DNA from: Dickeya chrysanthemi NCPPB 402
GTDB lineage: Bacteria > Pseudomonadota > Gammaproteobacteria > Enterobacterales > Enterobacteriaceae
Reading direction: 5' to 3'
Assembly: GCF_000406105.1 (NCBI RefSeq)
Contig: NZ_CM001974.1
Span: 2,683,442-2,747,441, forward strand
DNA: 64,000 bases
Position numbers and translations under genes: made by a program. Positions 8,445-17,984 of this stretch are shown here, piece by piece. Under the pieces are notes generated by a model. It made no database searches and was not told the origin of the DNA. It saw nothing but the letters and a program-made list of their open reading frames with translations. Position 1 is the first letter of the stretch; every line of letters starts with the position of its first letter.

Positions 8445-10010
8445 TTATTCGTCCTCATCACCACCTTTGCGGCTACTCAGTCCGTACTCCCGTAATTTGT
8501 TGGCGATGGCGGTGTGAGACACGCCGAGCCGTTTAGCCAACTTGCGGGTACTGGGGTAAGTCTGGTAAAGGCGGGTAAGTACCGAGCGCTCAAACCGCTT
8601 GCTGATATCGTCGAGGGAACCTTCCAGTAAATCGTCATTGTGGGCAATTTCCGGCTGGAAAGCCGGTAAATCGATATCACGCAGACGCAATTCATCACCT
8701 TCCAGTTGCGCCAACGCCCGATAAATGGTGTTTTTCAATTGACGCACATTGCCCGGCCAACCGTATTGAGGCAACAGGTTACGCACCTCCTGCGCGATAC
8801 GGGGGTGTGCGATTCCTTGTTCATCAGCAAATCGGGCAACAAACAGCTCGACTAACGGCATCACATCCGCCGGGCTCTCGCGCAGCGGCGGCAGTTGCAG
8901 CGTCAGTACATTCAGGCGGTAATAAAGGTCTTCCCGAAACAGCCCGCGTTGCACCAGGTCCAGCATGTTTTTCTGCGTGGCGCAGAAAATACGCACGTCC
9001 ACGTGCACCTCATGCTCTTCTCCTACCCGGCGGAACGTACCATCGTTAAGGAAACGCAGCAGTTTCGTTTGCATCTGCGGCGACATTTCGCCGACTTCAT
9101 CTAACAGTACCGAACCGCCGTTGGCCTGCTCAAAAAAGCCTTTTTTCCCTTCCAGCGCATTGGGGTAAGCACCCGGCGCATGACCGTAAAGCTCGCTTTC
9201 CATGACGTCATCCGGCAAGGCGGCGCAGTTGAGCGCCAGAAACGGTTTTTTCCCGCGGCGGCTGCGCAAATGGCAGGCACGGGCCAGCATATCTTTCCCT
9301 GTACCGGTTTCCCCTATCAGCAATAACGGCGCATCCAGCATTGCCAGCTTACGCGCCTGCTCCACAACCTGACGCATGCGCGGGCCAACCGCCACGATAT
9401 GGTCGAATTCACGTTCGTCGTTGACCGGCGTATCCTGCAGTTGGCGGCCCATTCGCGCCGCCGATTTCAACGTCACCAGCGCGCCGGCGACCATGGATTT
9501 ACCTTTGTCGTCCTCCAGATGCACCGGGGTCACTTCCTGCAGAAAATCCTGGCCGCGAATCACGACTCGGGTCATCTCCGGCTGGCCGCCCTGCTCTTGC
9601 CAGCGGGCAAAATGGTAGTCAGTTAATAGCTGGCCGACGTTAAGGGTACGGGCTTTTTCCTGCGTCAGTTCAAACAGGCTGAGCGCAGCGGCGTTAACCA
9701 ACTCGACTTTACCTTTAAGATCAAACGACAGCACAGGCTCGGGCATGGATTCCAGCAGCGCATTCAGCGCCCGGTGTTCCCGCTCGGACGGCATGAATGC
9801 CACGGTGCGCACATCGCTGACGCCGGAGATACGACGAATCTCCGTCATCAACTCACGGAAGGCGTCAAAACCGAGCGTGGTGAAATTGAGATAGATCCGA
9901 CCGGCGGGATCGATTTCGATACCGCGCAGGTCAATCTGTCGCAGTACCAGCAGATCGAGCAGCTCACGAGTCAGACCAATTCGGTCTTCACAAAATACTT
10001 CCAGACGCAT
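8445..10010 (-). CDS. tyrR: Transcriptional regulator TyrR of aromatic amino acid genes
   Basis: Regulator of aromatic amino acid biosynthesis and transport, 521 residues. The order is an N-terminal ACT domain (MRLEVFCEDRIGLTREL), a PAS domain near residues 78-190, a central AAA+ domain with Walker A GETGTGKD and Walker B, and a C-terminal helix-turn-helix (STRKLAKRLGVSHTAIANKL). The sigma-54 contact loop GAFTGA is replaced (GHAPGAYPNA), as known for TyrR, which acts with sigma-70. The start at 10010 matches the family N-terminus and has AAGG upstream; the frame is open 16 codons further. Confidence 0.95.
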   Translation of the reverse strand: MRLEVFCEDRIGLTRELLDLLVLRQIDLRGIEIDPAGRIYLNFTTLGFDAFRELMTEIRRISGVSDVRTVAFMPSEREHRALNALLESMPEPVLSFDLKGKVELVNAAALSLFELTQEKARTLNVGQLLTDYHFARWQEQGGQPEMTRVVIRGQDFLQEVTPVHLEDDKGKSMVAGALVTLKSAARMGRQLQDTPVNDEREFDHIVAVGPRMRQVVEQARKLAMLDAPLLLIGETGTGKDMLARACHLRSRRGKKPFLALNCAALPDDVMESELYGHAPGAYPNALEGKKGFFEQANGGSVLLDEVGEMSPQMQTKLLRFLNDGTFRRVGEEHEVHVDVRIFCATQKNMLDLVQRGLFREDLYYRLNVLTLQLPPLRESPADVMPLVELFVARFADEQGIAHPRIAQEVRNLLPQYGWPGNVRQLKNTIYRALAQLEGDELRLRDIDLPAFQPEIAHNDDLLEGSLDDISKRFERSVLTRLYQTYPSTRKLAKRLGVSHTAIANKLREYGLSSRKGGDEDE

Positions 10011-10085
10011 CAATAAAACCTTCTTCATCAGGTGCGACAGGGACGAGAACTGCATCATACCCTTTCACCGCAACCGGATGAAGTA

Positions 10086-10109
10086 GGGTGTCAGCAAAAG
10101 TTGACACCC
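10086..10109 (-). terminator. Hairpin after the M20 peptidase gene
   Basis: Perfect 8-bp stem gggtgtca/tgacaccc between the peptidase stop and the tyrR start. There is no T-run, so termination there is uncertain. Confidence 0.4.
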
Positions 10110-10127
10110 CGGCAACCGAATAGCGGA

Positions 10128-11691
10128 TTACTTGGCCTTTTCCTCTTCAGGAAACGGCGTAGTCAGCATGGAAACCATGATGCGAATGCCTTCGATATAG
10201 TTACCGATACGCATATTTTCGTCACTGCCGTACGCGTTGTTATCCGCATTGACCAGCGATACCACGGCAAACGCATTTTTCAGCGCCGCCAGCGCGCCGT
10301 TGATCGGCGGCGATACCCCCAACATACGGTTTTTCTCCGGCTCACCTTTACCCGGCGCTTTCACACCGTCTATCGCCCATTTCGCCAACGGCGACGCCAT
10401 CTGCGTACGTACGGCGAATGAACTGCCTGATGACGTCATCAGGCTCACCGAGATCAACCGGGCGTTATGATTACGCTCCTGCAACGACGGCGAGTCGGAC
10501 CGGATCACATAGAATCCTTTGGCGACGACATATTTTTTCAGCAGGTCGTACAGATAATCCGGCGACGTTTCAGGCACCGTTCGAATATTGATACTGGCGG
10601 TCGCCGTCGAAGGAATGGCATATATCGCTTTACGCCCGGTATCGCCGGCACGCAGGCCGATAACATCCAGCGACGGGTATTGCACCGCTTCCACCGGGTT
10701 GGGGGCCATTTTTTTCCAGTTGGGTAACCCCGTAACGGCTTTCGATGGTCCCCGCCGGCGGTGCCAGCAACGCCAGTTGCTTACGCTCATCGTCCGTCAG
10801 TTTGACCCGGTCATAGAAACCAGACAAGGTGACCCGGCCATCAGCATCTTTGAGGCCGGCCAGCAACGCGGCCAGTTGTTGCACCGGATTGATAATCACA
10901 TTACCGAACGCCCCGCTGTGGGCGGCCGGGTCGGGGCCAAACACCGTCATATCGACCTGTATCGACCCACGATAACCAAAGGTGATCACCGGTTTGTTGT
11001 TGGTATTCACCGCGCCGTTGAAAATAACGACGCCGTCGTTTTTGAGCCGGACCGCATTCTGGTTGACCACCGCCGTCAAATGCGGCGAACCGCGCTCAGC
11101 TTCCGAATCAAGCAACACCTTGATGTTTACCGTCGGCGCAACTCGAGCGCTTTTAATCGCATCCACCGCTGTCAGAAGCACCGAGATCACCCCTTTACCG
11201 TCCGACGCGGACCGACCAAATACGCGCCATTCCGGGTCCAACCCCGGTTGCATCAGCCGATCATTGGGCTGCGGCATCCAGATTCCGCGCGCATCCTTGA
11301 TTTTCAGCGTCGGTTTCCACGGGTCGCTCGTCCAGTCGGACGCCGTGACCGATTGCCCGTCGAAGTGCATCAAAAACAATACCGTCGGACGGTTAGGTTG
11401 CATCGGCCCCAGTTCGGCGTACAGCATCGGGTGAGCGCCGTTCGCCAATTGTTGAGTGGAAAACCCTCGCTTTTGGAACGCCTTATCCAGCCAATTAAGA
11501 TTGCGCTGAATATCCGCGGCGATATCGGTGTCGTTACTGAGCGTCAGGCCCTCAAGATATTCAGGAAAGCTGGCCTTAGCGAAGCCTTGCGCGTCAGCCG
11601 GCGTCATAATCCACTGCTGTGCCTGAACGGAGGCCGCCATCGTCAGCGCGCCGAGCACGCCGGCCACCAGGAGTTTTTTGCCACGAGACAT
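10128..11691 (-). pseudogene. Exported M20-family metallopeptidase, frameshifted
   Basis: Zinc peptidase of the M20 family split over two frames. The first part (from 11691) has a signal peptide (MSRGKKLLVAGVLGALTMA...AQA), the zinc motif LMHFDG, the GRSASDGKG block and the DSEAERGS block. The second part continues with PNPVEAVQYPSLDVIGLRAG, SINIRTVPE and the dimer-domain end GSDENMRIGNY. The join falls at a T7 run (10709-10715; A7 on the coding strand), where removing one base restores a single frame of about 520 codons. The remaining sequence is intact, so this is a very recent mutation or a sequencing error. It is oriented with the adjacent MFS transporter, perhaps working on an imported compound. 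Confidence 0.8.
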
Positions 11692-11850
11692 TAGTCAGTA
11701 TCCTTCCAGCCAGAGGAAAAAAGCACATTTATCTTATGGTTATCGGCAACATCACCCATCGCCTGAGCGACTTACCCACCAGTTTTACCCTGCCTGTCTA
11801 CCTCAGGTCATGCGCGATTGCATCGCACCCACCACCTGACGTATGGCAAG

Positions 11851-12051
11851 TATATACCCCAAATAATTCGAGTTGCAGGAAGGCGGCAAGAGAGTGAATC
11901 CCGATGAGCTTACTCAGGTAAGTGATTCGGGTGAACGACAAATCGGCATACGCCGATTTGAACGCTGCTTGCAGCGGCCCGAAGGGCGAGGCCCATTGAT
12001 GGGCCGAGTCACGCAGCCAACGCACCAGCAACTTGAAGTATGACGGGTATA
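11851..12051. mobile_element. MITE-like intergenic repeat with TATACCC ends
   Basis: A non-coding block of about 200 bp. The left end reads tataccccaaataattcgag, and the right end, read in reverse, tatacccgtcatacttcaag: imperfect terminal inverted repeats continuing into ttgc on both sides. Inside are short palindromes (aaatcggcatacgccgattt, gcccattgatgggc). A diverged copy lies at 50409-50671 in the opposite orientation. I recall similar TATACCC-ended intergenic repeats from soft-rot and related enterobacteria. There is no transposase inside, so any movement would need one in trans. Confidence 0.65.
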
Positions 12052-12148
12052 GATAAACATGCTTAACGACAACACAATGCGGGCTATATCAAAACCCGGT
12101 TGTTTTTCGGCTGTATTTTTCATTATCGATAGCGATTCACCGGAACAA

Positions 12149-13567
12149 TCAGATATTTTCCAGCCGAACGCCGCGAGTTCGCGGGCCGAATACCCCGACC
12201 GTCACGATAACGGTTAACATGCTGATGATGATAAACGCCAGCACGCCGCTGGTATCATAGTTCTGCAGAATCAGGCCGATGACGATACTGCTGAGCGCGG
12301 TGGACAGACGGCTGAAGGAATAACAAAAGCCGACGCCGCGAGCGCGTACTGCGGTGGGAAACACCTCGGTTTGGTAAGCATGATAGCTGATGGTTAGCCA
12401 GGCATTGGCGTAGCTAATCAGGAAACCGCAAATAATCAGCCACAGCGGGTGCGTCTGAAAAGCGAACAACGTACCGAACACCACCGTCATCAGAGACGAC
12501 AACACGATCTGCCATTTGTTTTCGAGTTTGCCGGCATACCAACTGCATAATAGCGATCCGAGTGGATAGGCAAGCGTAATAAAAAAGGCGTACAGCAGGC
12601 TGTGGGTCACGCTGGCGCCCCGCCCCGCCAGCAACGCAGGCAGCCAGTTGCCGAAGCCGAAAAATCCGATAGCCTGAAAGATATTCATCACGACCAGCAT
12701 CAGAGTACGCCGCTGATAACGCGCCGACCAGATATCGCGAAAGCGTCCGCGTAACGGCGGCGTGATCGCCGACTGAGGCGCCAGCGGCTTACCCGGCGGA
12801 ACGCCGCAACGGTACTCCATCGCTGTCATCACCTGTTCGGCTTCCCGGTAACGCCCGCGCGACGCCAGCCAACGTGCGGACTCCATCAGATTCCGCCGCA
12901 ACAACCACACCACCAGCGAACACAGCGCACCGATGATCACCACATAACGCCAGCCAGATACCCCCCAGAGGGTTTGCGGCACCAGCCACCACGACATCAA
13001 CGCCACCGTCGGCACCGACAAAAACTGTATAAAAAACGCCAGAGCAAACGCCCGGTTGCGCAGGTGGGTCGGCATCCATTCGGACAGGTAGGTATCGATG
13101 GTCACCAGCTCCACGCCCAGGCCGATGCCCACCAAAAAGCGACAGAGGATCACCCATTCCACCTGGGTCTGGAACGCCATCAACAGCGAAAATACGCCGT
13201 ACCATACCATCGCAAACATAAACGCCGCGCGGCGCCCGAGTCTGTCCGCCTGCGGCGCCAACAGACTGGCACCGATAAACAGGCCGAAAAAGGTCGCGGA
13301 AGCGAAGGTCGCCTGATCAGATACGCCCAGCAACCCCTCCTTTCCGGTATGAAAAATCTTCTCGCTAATCAGGCCGGTACTGATGTAGGCGGTCTGAAAC
13401 AGATCGTAGAGTTCAAAAAAACCACCCAGAGACAACAGGATGATGAACCGCCACAGCCCCCAGGACGAGGGTAAAGCATCGATGCGCGTCGCCAGCAAAT
13501 GGAGCGGAAGAGGATGATTGACGGCATAAACCGTCGGCGCATTGCGCGCAGTAAACCTTGAATCCAT
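12149..13567 (-). CDS. MFS transporter, metabolite:H+ symporter type
   Basis: Major facilitator protein of 472 residues with about 12 hydrophobic segments and a long loop between helices 6 and 7, as in the sugar/metabolite symporter groups. Motif-A-like APQADRLGRRAAF follows helix 2, and the RFLVGIGLGVELVTIDTYLSEW segment (shown in short) marks helix 4-5 of this subfamily. The C-terminal half repeats the pattern with YQTEVFPTAVRARGVGF, typical of the metabolite:H+ symporters. The substrate is unknown. The frameshifted peptidase gene follows about 460 bp downstream in the same orientation, past a repeat element. Confidence 0.8.
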   Translation of the reverse strand: MDSRFTARNAPTVYAVNHPLPLHLLATRIDALPSSWGLWRFIILLSLGGFFELYDLFQTAYISTGLISEKIFHTGKEGLLGVSDQATFASATFFGLFIGASLLAPQADRLGRRAAFMFAMVWYGVFSLLMAFQTQVEWVILCRFLVGIGLGVELVTIDTYLSEWMPTHLRNRAFALAFFIQFLSVPTVALMSWWLVPQTLWGVSGWRYVVIIGALCSLVVWLLRRNLMESARWLASRGRYREAEQVMTAMEYRCGVPPGKPLAPQSAITPPLRGRFRDIWSARYQRRTLMLVVMNIFQAIGFFGFGNWLPALLAGRGASVTHSLLYAFFITLAYPLGSLLCSWYAGKLENKWQIVLSSLMTVVFGTLFAFQTHPLWLIICGFLISYANAWLTISYHAYQTEVFPTAVRARGVGFCYSFSRLSTALSSIVIGLILQNYDTSGVLAFIIISMLTVIVTVGVFGPRTRGVRLENI

Positions 13568-13810
13568 GGATTGCCCCTGATTGATGATAGGTTGTCAGTG
13601 ATGACATCCTGGCAAACCATAGCGACAATAATTATCATTTGTTATTGTATAATAATGAAACTATTTTCAAGATATTAAAATATAACCGAGCGGTAACACC
13701 TCGTTTTGCCGCTTTACGAAGATAATCGACAGGTTATCGCCATCCAGCGCGTGATAGCGCTCGACAGGTGATACCGCTGGTTACATAACGCACAACCTGT
13801 GGAGAGGCTT

Positions 13811-14890
13811 TCATGTTGCGTCTTTCATGCCGCCAGCCCGATACGACTCCCCGGACGATGCGGTGTTGCGTATTCGGCCTATCAGCTCACGCCGGAAATC
13901 CCCCAGTCGGGGTTTATCGTCCAGCCAGGGCAGCGGACGGCACAGCTCCATGGCGCGGATCCCCAGTCTCGCGGTCAGCAGGCCGGCACCCAGCCCCTGC
14001 GCGGCACGCGCCGACAGACGCGCGGCGAGGTCCTGCGACATCCAATCCATACCGATCTCCCGCACCAGTTCGCTGGCGCCGGCAAACGCCACGTTCAACA
14101 ACACCAGCCGGAACAGGCGAATTCGGCTGAAGTAACCCAGTTCGATGCCGTACAACCGGGCGATACGGTTGACCAGCCGCAGGTTACGCCAGGCGATAAA
14201 AGCCATATCCGCCAGCGCCAGCGGGCTGACGGCGATCATCAGCGCCGATTCGGCGGCGGAGCGGCTAATTTCGCGGCGCGCCTGCGCATCCAGCGTCGGT
14301 TGCACCAGGTGTGCGTAGAGCGCCATGATCTCCCGGTCGTTATGGGTATCATGCAGCGACGCCTGCCAGCGCAGCAGCGCCGGATGCCCGGTCTCCAGCC
14401 CGGCCTGACGCGCCAGTTGTTCGCAAAAAGCACGGGCGCGCCCGGTGCCGTGACTGGCGAGTAACTCCCGGGCATGGTCGCGGGTTTCCGCACGCTGGCG
14501 TAGCCGATACAACCGCCGCCATTCAACTGCCAGCGATCCTACCCCGGCCCCAATAATCAGGATGCCGGCCGCCACGCCGCCGAGCGCAATCCAGTCCTGG
14601 CTGCTCCACGCCTGATACAGCGAACGCCCACCTTGCGCCAGCGCACTGATGCCGAATAACGCCACGCCGGCGCCCAGCATCCGTCGCCACAGGCTGCTCC
14701 GAGGCCGCAGCGCGTCGCTGACCCGTTGCCCGGCGGTTTCATCCTCGAGCGAGTCAGCATCGACCGCCGCGGCCGTCGGCACAAAACGCTGTGCGTTGTC
14801 GTCAAACGCGACGGCCGGACGCAACGGCGCGGCAACCGGTTCGTCCGGTGCCTGCTCAAAAGTGATTCGGGGTTTCAGCGGTTCGTTCAT
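13811..14890 (-). CDS. ycjF: Inner-membrane protein YcjF (DUF697)
   Basis: Conserved membrane protein of 359 residues. The N-terminal third is polar ([15 protein letters not shown]), followed by two hydrophobic segments near residues 70-125 and a third near 210, then the [32 protein letters not shown] region that defines the family, ending in ..RELIGRI. Its start overlaps the ycjX stop by 4 bp (ATGA), showing translational coupling. ycjX and ycjF belong to the phage-shock regulon in enterics, and their place just after pspC agrees with this. The molecular function is not known. Confidence 0.92.
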   Translation of the reverse strand: MNEPLKPRITFEQAPDEPVAAPLRPAVAFDDNAQRFVPTAAAVDADSLEDETAGQRVSDALRPRSSLWRRMLGAGVALFGISALAQGGRSLYQAWSSQDWIALGGVAAGILIIGAGVGSLAVEWRRLYRLRQRAETRDHARELLASHGTGRARAFCEQLARQAGLETGHPALLRWQASLHDTHNDREIMALYAHLVQPTLDAQARREISRSAAESALMIAVSPLALADMAFIAWRNLRLVNRIARLYGIELGYFSRIRLFRLVLLNVAFAGASELVREIGMDWMSQDLAARLSARAAQGLGAGLLTARLGIRAMELCRPLPWLDDKPRLGDFRRELIGRIRNTASSGESYRAGGMKDAT

Positions 14891-16302
14891 CGCAATTTGT
14901 CTCCCAGTAAAAACTCCATCACCGCATCCATACGGATATGCGGTAGCGGCGTATCCATTTGCATTTCCGGCGGGCGAAACGGTTCAAAATGGAATCCCTG
15001 TTCACGCCAGAACGACGGGTCCGGCAAACGTGACGGCACATCGCCGGGATACAGGGTGACAGGCTCGCCGTCGGCCAACCGATGGCCGCGCAAGGCAGGC
15101 AGCGATTGCCCCTGATGCGATACCACGCCGCTCTGCGTCGCCTGTACCGCGGCAATGCCGGCACAATCGATCGCAATGCCTTCAAACGCCACATTGCGCC
15201 AGGCTTCCTGCACCAACTGCTGCAACAGCGATACCAGATTGGCGTGTTGGTCGGCGGTGATGTGGTCAGACTGGCTGGCGGCAAACATCAACCGGTCGAT
15301 ACACGGCGAAAACAACCGGCGCAGCAAAGTGCGTTTGCCGTAATGAAAACTCTGCATCAGTTGGGTCAACGCCAGCCGCATATCGTTGAACGACTGTACG
15401 CCGTGGTTGAGCGGTTGCAGGCAATCCACCAGTACGATTTGCCGGTCAAAGCGCACGAAATGCTGGCGATAAAACTCTCGCACCACATGCCGGCAGTAAT
15501 AATCGAATCGCTGACGCAGCATGCCGATCAGGGTGTGATCGCCGGCCTGAATCAGTGCGGCATCCAGCCGCTCATCGGGTTGCGGCCAGGGAAAGAACTG
15601 TAATACCGGCGCGCCGGCCAGATCGCCCGGCAACACAAAACGCCCCGGCTGAATGAAATGCAACCCTTCCTGCTTACAGCGCAGCAGGTAGTCGGTATAG
15701 GCCTGGGCGATCGCCGCCAGTTGGTTTTCATCGGCCGGCGCCAGCGGGTCCAGCTTTTCGCATAGCGCCAGCCAGGGTTGCGCCCAACGTAACCGATCGC
15801 CCTGCAACAGGGCGGCCATCTGTCGTGACCAGTCGGCGTAACTTTGCTCCAGCAGCGGCAAATCCAGCAGCCATTCGCCGGGATAATCGACGATTTCCAG
15901 ATACAGCGTAGCGGTATCGCGGAAGTGGCGCAGCAGGCTATCGCGGGAACGGTAACGCAATGCCAGCCGGATTTCGCTCACGCCACGCGTCGGCGTCGGC
16001 CAGGCGGGCGGCACACCGTACAGCGACGCCATACCGTCGTCATAGGCAAACCGGGGAATATCCAAATCACGCTGCGGGATGCGGCGCGCGCCCAACAGGC
16101 GGTTTTCGCGCGCGACGGAAAACAGCGGCAACCGCGCACCATGCTGCACATTCAGCAATTGATTCACGAATGAGGTAATAAACGCCGTTTTACCGCTACG
16201 GCTCAGACCGGTAACGGCCAATCTTAGATGACGATCGGCGCTACGATTCACCAACGCGCCGAATTCACTCTGTAACCGGTTGAAATGATGGGAATAAGCC
16301 AT
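14887..16302 (-). CDS. ycjX: P-loop GTPase-like protein YcjX (DUF463)
   Basis: Putative nucleotide-binding protein of 471 residues. The Walker A motif GLSRSGKT lies near residue 35, followed by the conserved [27 protein letters not shown] and [17 protein letters not shown] blocks, the Walker-B-like [10 protein letters not shown], and the C-terminal [19 protein letters not shown]. The ATG at 16302 has AGGAG 4 to 5 bases upstream; the ATG at 16317 has its ribosome site too close, so I prefer 16302. In E. coli it is induced with the psp genes. A 147-bp gap separates it from pspC, where pspD would be expected but is not found. Confidence 0.92.
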   Translation of the reverse strand: MAYSHHFNRLQSEFGALVNRSADRHLRLAVTGLSRSGKTAFITSFVNQLLNVQHGARLPLFSVARENRLLGARRIPQRDLDIPRFAYDDGMASLYGVPPAWPTPTRGVSEIRLALRYRSRDSLLRHFRDTATLYLEIVDYPGEWLLDLPLLEQSYADWSRQMAALLQGDRLRWAQPWLALCEKLDPLAPADENQLAAIAQAYTDYLLRCKQEGLHFIQPGRFVLPGDLAGAPVLQFFPWPQPDERLDAALIQAGDHTLIGMLRQRFDYYCRHVVREFYRQHFVRFDRQIVLVDCLQPLNHGVQSFNDMRLALTQLMQSFHYGKRTLLRRLFSPCIDRLMFAASQSDHITADQHANLVSLLQQLVQEAWRNVAFEGIAIDCAGIAAVQATQSGVVSHQGQSLPALRGHRLADGEPVTLYPGDVPSRLPDPSFWREQGFHFEPFRPPEMQMDTPLPHIRMDAVMEFLLGDKLR

Positions 16303-16449
16303 GGCACTCCTGTTCATTCTCCTGCCATCGTCTTAACCAGACGATAACGGCATGATGGCGCGGCGCTGACAAAAAACAACAGGCGGGATTCACTGCCGGC
16401 GCAGGATCCCGCCCAGAGCGTCATGCCGACCCGGCGGCCGGCAAGGTGA

Positions 16450-16809
16450 TTACAGCTGGCGAAACTTATTGCGCACGCCGTAGGTGTCCGATGTGATATA
16501 GCGTTCAATGTGTCGCAACCGTTGTTCGCTGTCGCTTAATATCGCGTCGGCGTGATCCAACAAGGCGTGTGAAGATACCTCGGCGTTAGCCGTCTGATAC
16601 GCCTCCGGCGGGGCCGGGTCCATCACAAAACAGAGGACAATATAGGCGATGACGGTAATCAGGAACAGGCCGAAAAAAATCGACAGCACCGCGATCAGGC
16701 GCACCAGTTTCACCGGCACATCGAAATAGCGTGCCAACCCGGCACATACGCCTTTGATCATGCCCTCTTCCGGCAAACGATAGAGTTTTCGTTCAAAACG
16801 GGTGTTCAT
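16450..16809 (-). CDS. pspC: Phage shock protein C (envelope stress sensor)
   Basis: Inner-membrane protein of 119 residues that, with PspB, relays envelope stress and binds PspA, freeing PspF. The N-terminal PspC domain is clear (LYRLPEEGMIKGVCAGLARYF, shown in part), followed by one strong membrane helix (LIAVLSIFFGLFLITVIAYIVL in segments) and a C-terminal leucine-spaced tail. Its ATG overlaps the pspB stop (TGATG). It belongs to the pspABC-ycjXF transcription unit. It has the family's normal length. Confidence 0.96.
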   Translation of the reverse strand: MNTRFERKLYRLPEEGMIKGVCAGLARYFDVPVKLVRLIAVLSIFFGLFLITVIAYIVLCFVMDPAPPEAYQTANAEVSSHALLDHADAILSDSEQRLRHIERYITSDTYGVRNKFRQL

Positions 16810-17036
16810 CAGGATTGCCTCCAGTTGGGATGCTCGGCATCCAGAATCTGTTCCAGCGCCTCAATTCGCTCGCGCATACGCTGTGCGTCTTCCGTTAAGC
16901 GCGCCAGCCGCTGCTGTTCAGCCTGATCCCAGAGCGGTGCGCGGCGGCGCTGGCTGTAGTGCAGCCACAACCACAGCGGTGCGACAAACAGCAGAAATAC
17001 CGTCAGCGGAATCATTGTCAGTACCAGAGCACCCAT
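16809..17036 (-). CDS. pspB: Phage shock protein B
   Basis: Small inner-membrane protein of 75 residues and partner of PspC in psp signalling. One N-terminal helix (LVLTMIPLTVFLLFVAPLWL) is followed by a basic segment and a leucine-zipper-like coiled coil (RLARLTEDAQRMRERIEALE). It lies 63 bp after pspA and overlaps pspC by one base. Length and layout match E. coli PspB. Confidence 0.96.
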   Translation of the reverse strand: MGALVLTMIPLTVFLLFVAPLWLWLHYSQRRRAPLWDQAEQQRLARLTEDAQRMRERIEALEQILDAEHPNWRQS

Positions 17037-17099
17037 TTTTTCTCCTTCATTATTATAGCGATGCGATAAGGCTGCCGCGGCAACGGCAGCCGATGGCGG

Positions 17100-17765
17100 T
17101 TATTCCGCCGGTTTTACTTTGGCCTTCAGCGCCGCCAGTTGCGCATCGATCTCATCGCTGGTTTTCAGCTCGGCAAACTGCTGTTCCAGCGATTTTTGTT
17201 TACCCAGCCCCACGCTTTCCGCTTCCGACTCCAGGGTATCGATGCGACGCTCAAACTGTTCAAAACGGGCCATCGCTTCATCCAGTTTACCGCTGTCGAG
17301 CTGGCGGCGAATATCGCGGGATGAACTGGCCGCCTGGTGGCGCAGCGTCAGCGCCTGCTGGCGAGCACGGGTTTCGGTCAGTTTGTTCTCCAACTCGCCG
17401 ATTTCCCGCTTCAGGCGCACCAGCGTCTCTTCCATCGTGGTGCTTTCCTGCTCCAGCACCGCCACCAGTTCCGTCAGTTTCTGTTTTTCCACCAGCGCGG
17501 CTCGCGCCAGATCCTCGCGTTCACGCCGCAACGCCAGCTCGGCTTTTTCCTGCCACTCCAGTTGCTGGCTGCGAGCCTGCTCGATACGACGCACCAACTG
17601 TTTCTTTTCAGCCAGCGCCCGGGCGGAAGTGGAACGCACTTCAACCAGTGTATCTTCCATTTCCTGAATCATCAGCCGCACCAGTTTCTGCGGATCTTCA
17701 GCTTTATCCAGCAAAGCATTGATATTGGCGTTCACGATGTCGGCAAAACGGGAAAAAATACCCAT
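17100..17765 (-). CDS. pspA: Phage shock protein A
   Basis: Peripheral membrane protein of 221 residues, almost entirely coiled coil, in the PspA/IM30 (ESCRT-III-like) family. It binds and blocks PspF in resting cells and supports the membrane under stress. The N-terminal amphipathic stretch [30 protein letters not shown] (quoted in part by the family) and a C-terminal [15 protein letters not shown] are intact. The ATG has a GAGGAG site upstream. It is the first gene of pspABC-ycjXF, driven by the sigma-54 promoter at 17849-17865. Confidence 0.97.
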   Translation of the reverse strand: MGIFSRFADIVNANINALLDKAEDPQKLVRLMIQEMEDTLVEVRSTSARALAEKKQLVRRIEQARSQQLEWQEKAELALRREREDLARAALVEKQKLTELVAVLEQESTTMEETLVRLKREIGELENKLTETRARQQALTLRHQAASSSRDIRRQLDSGKLDEAMARFEQFERRIDTLESEAESVGLGKQKSLEQQFAELKTSDEIDAQLAALKAKVKPAE

Positions 17766-17848
17766 ACTCTACTCCTCAGTGATTTCCGGCGTCTGCGACG
17801 CCCGGTTCGTTATCTCCATCAGCCGTTGCCTGATGACGTCTTGTCATA

Positions 17849-17865
17849 ATCAAATACCGTGCCAA
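17849..17865 (-). promoter_or_regulatory. Sigma-54 promoter of pspA
   Basis: On the minus strand TGGCACG-GTAT-TTGAT fits the -24/-12 consensus, with the same TGGCACG as in the E. coli pspA promoter. The 120 bp beyond it toward pspF are AT-rich and would hold the PspF and IHF sites. Confidence 0.85.
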
Positions 17866-17984
17866 TTTCGACATTAAAAATAATATATTGATAAATAACA
17901 GTTTATTCATTTTGATATACAGTATACGCTATCTTTGATATGGTCAAATTGACTAATAAGTAGTGAAAAATACAAGGTGATGTC

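Noticed and set aside
10588..11694. A 368-codon frame antisense to the M20 peptidase
   Set aside because: Its composition (many Arg, Gln, His) is that of an antisense frame; the minus-strand frames carry the peptidase motifs.
16314..16508. A 64-codon frame considered as pspD
   Set aside because: Sequence does not resemble PspD, it overlaps the end of pspC, and its only plausible internal start lacks a ribosome site.
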